Of a DNA stretch of 64,000 bases, positions 59,581-64,000 are shown in pieces. Each line of letters begins with the position of its first letter. Positions within the stretch are counted from its first letter, which is position 1. A model generated the notes under the pieces. The model did not search any database and was not told the origin of the DNA. It was given only the letters and a program-made list of their open reading frames with translations. Origin of the DNA: Pocillopora verrucosa (taxonomy: Eukaryota; Cnidaria; Anthozoa; Scleractinia; Pocilloporidae); NCBI RefSeq assembly GCF_036669915.1, contig NC_089320.1, forward strand, positions 11,076,233 to 11,140,232. The letters run 5' to 3'. A program made the position numbers and the translations under genes.

Positions 59581-60040
59581 GAATACCTAACGGCACGGTT
59601 TACACTTGGAGAAAGAACTGGGCGAAAGGCCGACCCCGCCCAAGTTGCAGTGGACATGCGAAATGCGGAAAATGAATCAAATGCACGTTTGTTCACTAGA
59701 GAACAGTGGCTGACAAAGAGCCAAGTTCAGAGCTTTTTCTCCCGGCTAGCAGCAATGCGACGAAAAGATCAGGGTGTGATCGGGATATCACTGGATGAGG
59801 AGGAAGATATCCAATGCGTCCAGGAAAATTCCGAGAGATAAGATCTGGTAGACAAAGTTAACAAAGAGATCAAAGTCTCACATCCAATCTGCTACGATAC
59901 GTAGGACCTCTGTGAACGTTACCACAATAACACACTTCAGAAATTCAATGTGGTTTTGTTGAGAGCCATCTGTAAAATTGAGAGACAAAAAACAGATCCT
60001 CATAGACAAACTGTCGGACGTGATTAGTGATTGTCAGTGT
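59581..60040 (+). pseudogene. transposase-like gene of element B, portion right of the BEL insertion
   Basis: Continues the frame broken by the LTR element: EYLTARFTLGERTGRKADPA, VAVDMRNAENESNARLFTRE and QVQSFFSRLAAMRRK, then a stop after QENSER, and decayed similarity beyond. It matches the C-terminal part of the element A protein (TGRKEDPA, DMRNA, FFSRL). Confidence 0.6.
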
Positions 60041-60639
60041 GTTTCTCAGTAGACTTATGTAAACAATGTCTTATACAGTGGCTGAAAGTGTAGAATATTC
60101 TTTACAGATACAAACTACTTTTACTTCCGATATCAAGTTCTGACGGCGTTGTTATAGTGTAATATATTATAATATCTAGTAGTCAGTGAAATTTTTTGAT
60201 GAAATCGATTGAAAATTTACCAAAAGCAACACTTATAACATCTGTTCATACGAAGCATGTGTCAAGTTTTTAACACGTTGGTAGCAGATTTCTCCGGCTA
60301 TTAACAGGTTGCTGTTCTGTGAACACATTCGACGCGGAACCGAGAGAAGCAAGCTCAGGATATTTGAAATTGATTTATTAATTATATGATATCAAACTCC
60401 AGGTAAAAGCATTTATTCTTTTCATCCAAAATTTTTCTGCCCAAATATTACATTGGGATGCAAAATAAAACCATATGGCACAACGTACGGCACAAGCTAT
60501 CAGCGGTCTTCTCTTTTGTGCGAACCTTTGTGAGAACAGTATAACATCGAACTGGATCTAAATTTAAGCGATTATTTCTTCACTTCAGAAGCCTAAAACC
60601 TTCATTTCTCCCTCAGCTTCCAGACATGGAGAGTTTATA

Positions 60640-61479
60640 TTCTGATTTTGGAAAAAATTCAGCTCTGCAGCGATGTTAAATGGGTGATTCACCGCGAAAT
60701 GTGGCCAATTCCGACATTTGTTTTGATACCACGAATCACGATGGATGCCGCCTACTTTTCGAAGGCAATACCTAGCTATTTGTTGAAGTTATCATGGATT
60801 TCACTAATTTGGTTATTAGAAAAATTCTGAAGTGAGCCATGAAGCCGGGCTGCAAAGCGGGTTAGCTGTATTTATGACGAAATCTGCTACAGTGGTTCGA
60901 TTTTGGTGTAGGCGAAAAAATCGCGAATGCTCGTACATGTGCTGATTCAAACGGTCATAACTTTTGAAAAATCGAAAACGTATAGGGGGTTATGCATATT
61001 TTTGCCTATAAAGGTCTAAACTTAACGGCTGTGTAGGATAGAATCGTCAACCAGGTCCCAAATCCCAAAACTTGGCGTCTAAATCAAGGTTATTTACGGC
61101 CATCGGCTGATGGCGATTTTTCTAGTGGTCAGAATATGCTAAAATTCGCCTTTTCAAATATGTTGAGAGGGCAAATTCTAACTTTCTTGGCAAACTAGAA
61201 AGGTTTTTAAGCAATCTGATATAAATTCTGTGGCTTAACTACGCGAATCAAATATTTTACAACGTTACAAAATATGCCTATTTTTCAATTTTCGAGACGT
61301 TGCGACGGTCCCTACGGACTGGGAAATAATTATGGCCCGTAATGCAGTCAGAAAATTATTTCGAATCAAACCAAATCTAATTTAGTTCTTTCCTAGGTAA
61401 AGTCTTTCTGTTAACAGAGTTTCAGGCAAAATTATTTTTGACGCAAAATCGACCGGGTGGAAATAAGAGAGAGAGCCTC
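60640..61479. repeat. right terminal inverted repeat of element B
   Basis: Reverse complement of 51,864-52,665, with an insertion of about 36 bp around CCAGGTCCCAAATCCCAAAA and scattered substitutions. Ends at TTAA 61,480-61,483. Confidence 0.85.
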
Positions 61480-61483
61480 TTAA

Positions 61484-62337
61484 TTACCGCAACTCTAAAA
61501 AAAACTTCCCTTGGTTGAAATATCTATGCAATATCTCTAAAGTTCGAGTCTTTCGAGGGAAAATTTACCCATGAAAAAAGTAATCAAACTATTCCTTGTC
61601 TGGTTTACCTTAGGAAATCTTCCTTAATCCTTAAAATCATGTTATAATTAAACGGTATATGAGTTAAGTGTAATACCATCAACTTGGTCAAAAGTTGGGA
61701 TGAAAGGAAAAAGAGGAGAAGTAAGTTGACCCGTTAAACCCTACGAGTGACCAGCCTCTTATCTCATCTTACAGTAATACTACTCAAGCATTCAAAAAGA
61801 TCATGATAGTTAAAAGAAATCACGAACCGAAGAAGTTTTGATTGTTAAACTAATTCTTGGCTCCATGTCGGTATCAGAGGAAACGAACAGACAAGAGAAT
61901 CTAGATTATACATACTGAAGTAAGGGTATAAAGAGTTACTCTGGTAACTAATACTTTTTTTTCCTTCTGATGTATTTCCGTGGGTTAGTCCGGATACATT
62001 TTGTGCCTCAGAATTATGGACCAATTCTACACCTTTGGAAGTTAATCAACTAAAGGAAGAATCTAACAAGCATTTTCAAGGCCTCTGATGCAGAAAAAAA
62101 AACTGTACAAGTTATTACTTTCTCACAACAATTTATACATCAGAGCGTCACGTTAGGTTAAGTCAGTGATAAAAATCTTAAGTGAGTTGTCTTAAACTCC
62201 TGAGCCTGTTTTGTACGTTTTGACTGGCCATGTAATTTAGGGCAAGATCCAAGCTGGTTGTACCAGATTTTGTAGTTTAACATAACCCTGATAGTAATCT
62301 TAAAAGCTCGTACGTATAAATTTTGATACAATAACGC
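61484..62337. other. duplicated non-coding segment of copy 2 after the transposons
   Basis: From about 61,558 it aligns with 10,426-11,295 of copy 1, which carries none of the A/B/BEL insertion. No gene seen. Confidence 0.6.
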
Positions 62338-64000
62338 TTAAAGAACGTGATTTCTCCGTTTGAAGAACGTTTCACTGAAGATTTGGAAAACGCTCTCTCT
62401 TTCCGATCTGTCATAACGCAGAAATAAAGGAAGGGAAAACGACCATGGAAAAGGGAGAATATTTACAGTATCAGAAGTGCCGGAGACGACGGCGTCCAGC
62501 GGCTCATCGCCAGGAACTTTATGGCATCGCAAAATGAATGGAAATCGAAACGGCAAGATGGCTAATGGGTCGCAAATAACCACACAGATATTGTTGTGCG
62601 GGTCATCTATGATGAATTCTATCGCTTCATTAATGGCATCTGCTTCGTCCACAAACGTTCGAGTACACACTGGAGTTTCCTGAAATAAGTTGAGTGTTGT
62701 ACGAGGAAGCTGTCTCGTCTGGAAATAGAAAAGAGAGCGTAAAACAAGTACATAACTTAAGTTCCAAAAAGGCTACATCGTGACAAATATTGCTTAAAAT
62801 GTTAAAATACTGGATAAATGTTTGATTGTAAATTCATTCATCGACTAGCTAATTGATTCATGAATGTCATAGTAACGGCTGACGCGAATTCCTTTGAGAG
62901 CACTTTAAATGTAAGCAGACCGAGGGAAGCATTTTCAAGTCTGAGGTAATAGTTTTTCACATAACGGACGAATCTTGGTGAATATTTACCGTGGTGGATG
63001 TTTCTATGATTAGTCTTAAAATATTCTGTTAATCCGCAATTCTTGAGTACCAGGCTTGAGCAGTTCTAGAGTTGGCAAGCAGTAATTCCAAACGTCCTAC
63101 CGCCTTCGGTCACTAGATTAAATCTCGGGTAAATAATATCTAGTAGCACCACAACTTACAAACAAAACAAAAAAATAGAATTTTTGACTTAGAAAGAGTA
63201 GGGAACACTCGATGATTAAAGACCTGTTCTATCTTTACCTCTAATACTAAAGTTTAGCTATTCTTACCCCCGCGATGAAGTCTTCCTTCATAAGCAACAA
63301 CTCATCTTTTGCGATTTTTCTTACTTTCCTTTTATTTTCGTCACACTGCCAAATTTCTTCCAGGACGTCAGCTGCTGTTTTGTACACACTGCCAAGATCT
63401 TTTAACAGTTCCCATACTGGTATGTACCCTTCAACAGGCCCTCGGTCGATCAAAGCCCAGGTTGAGTTGTAAGACAGAAGTTTCTGAAAAGTACTGGTGT
63501 TTGTTGCTGTAGGCCCAATGGATCTGACAGAGTAGGTAAAGACTTCGTCACGTCTTTCATTGTACTTTCCCACATTACTACCTTTAGACGAGGTGTGCTC
63601 ACCAGCAATACTTCCTCCAATATTGAAGACCCCAAGAAATCCAACAGACATTTGCACTTTAAGATAACCCGTAGCTGCCTCCATTAGCTCGAATTTCTTT
63701 TTTGCTCCTTTGCTTTCGGCATCGGCGATGCTGAAAAACACGCCACCAAGAGTCTGAACACCGGCCGGAAAATGACTCCCAAAACGTTTAAAGAATTCGC
63801 GAGCCATGTTTTGTTGTTGGACCTTGTCTATTTTAGTATCTTGAACAATGGATCTTGCCATTTCCCTTGCTGATTCACAAAGTTTTATTTGGTAACGTTC
63901 CAGCAAAAAGGATCTTGTTGGCGTCCGGATGTAATGAAGGACAGACACACTGGTTAACTGTTTTTTGAAAGCATCATGAAATTGTTTCTGCTGCTCAGAA
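62338..64000 (-). CDS. MACPF-domain protein, copy 2, two C-terminal exons (cut by window edge)
   Basis: The upstream exon runs from beyond the right edge to 63,268, ending GGG|GTAAGA. The last exon is 62,718-62,338, after TTTCCAG. The join is phase 0. The upstream exon carries the MACPF signature FGSHFPAGVQTLGG (about 63,745-63,790), preceded by a helix-rich stretch (LCESAREMARSIVQ) and followed by GFLGVFNIGGSIAGEH, a glycine-rich hairpin region. The last exon has cysteines in PVCTRTFVDEA and NNICVV and ends in a basic tail. MACPF proteins oligomerise into membrane pores or act as non-lytic relatives; in cnidarians they include venom and immune members. Which kind this is cannot be told without the N-terminal part. 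The frame is open throughout the window, unlike the copy-1 gene. Confidence 0.75.

Larger units (their letters stand above)
51864..61479 (+). mobile_element. DNA transposon B, TTAA-flanked, long terminal inverted repeats, interrupted by a BEL element
   Basis: Terminal repeats 51,864-52,665 and 60,640-61,479 start GAGGCT(G/C)TCTCTCTTATT and run about 800-840 bp. The right arm has a short insertion near 61,030-61,070. Both ends touch TTAA (51,860-51,863 and 61,480-61,483), the target duplication of piggyBac and Kolobok-type elements. Without the 5.8-kb LTR element it would be about 3.8 kb. The coding part keeps only the C-terminal half of the A-type protein, so B is an internally deleted, non-autonomous copy. 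Confidence 0.8.

Noticed and set aside
60648..60830. 60-codon frame, mirrored at 52,479-52,661
   Set aside because: It lies inside the terminal inverted repeats of element B. The identical peptide reflects the inverted arms, and no family resemblance is seen.

Overview
This is eukaryotic DNA from an animal, most likely a cnidarian such as a stony coral (inference). It has spliced genes with GT-AG introns, AT-rich non-coding DNA, a tRNA-derived repeat and many kinds of metazoan transposon. I see no bacterial operons, no ribosome binding sites and no CRISPR array.

The backbone is a direct segmental duplication. Copy 1 runs from the left edge to about 13 kb. Copy 2 runs from 42,677 to the right edge. 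Each copy carries, on the minus strand, an SLC7A-type cationic amino acid transporter gene and, about 10-20 kb to its right, a MACPF-domain gene. The copy-2 transporter is complete: three exons, about 620 residues. The copy-1 transporter runs off the left edge. The copy-2 MACPF gene is open and runs off the right edge. The copy-1 MACPF gene is broken by frameshifts and a stop.

The two copies differ mainly by transposons. Copy 1 holds a 5'-truncated non-LTR retrotransposon followed by a Penelope-like GIY-YIG fragment (about 1.3-3.9 kb). It also holds a foldback-type element (5,888-9,057) whose arms are inverted minisatellite arrays; this sits inside a split tRNA-derived repeat. Copy 2 holds two adjacent long-inverted-repeat DNA transposons: A (47,038-51,859) and B (51,864-61,479, flanked by TTAA). 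A young BEL/Pao LTR retrotransposon (53,771-59,580) interrupts the B gene. Its two LTRs read as identical and its 1,684-residue Gag-Pol frame is open.

The 14-42 kb interval between the copies is mostly non-coding. It holds three phase-compatible exons resembling an F5/8-type C or F-type lectin-like gene (25.15-26.55 kb, +) and a decayed transposase-like gene (29.6-30.6 kb, +). It also holds a 1.37 kb element with perfect 76-bp terminal inverted repeats, a 42-bp perfect palindrome, and a convergent pair of decayed genes at 35.65-38.62 kb. That pair is a Tudor-knot/chromo-like frame on plus and a transposase-like frame on minus, the latter preceded by a signal-peptide-like exon.

The BEL, A/B and foldback elements bear on genome dynamics rather than host physiology. 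The host genes point to amino acid import across the membrane (SLC7A) and a perforin-fold protein (MACPF).
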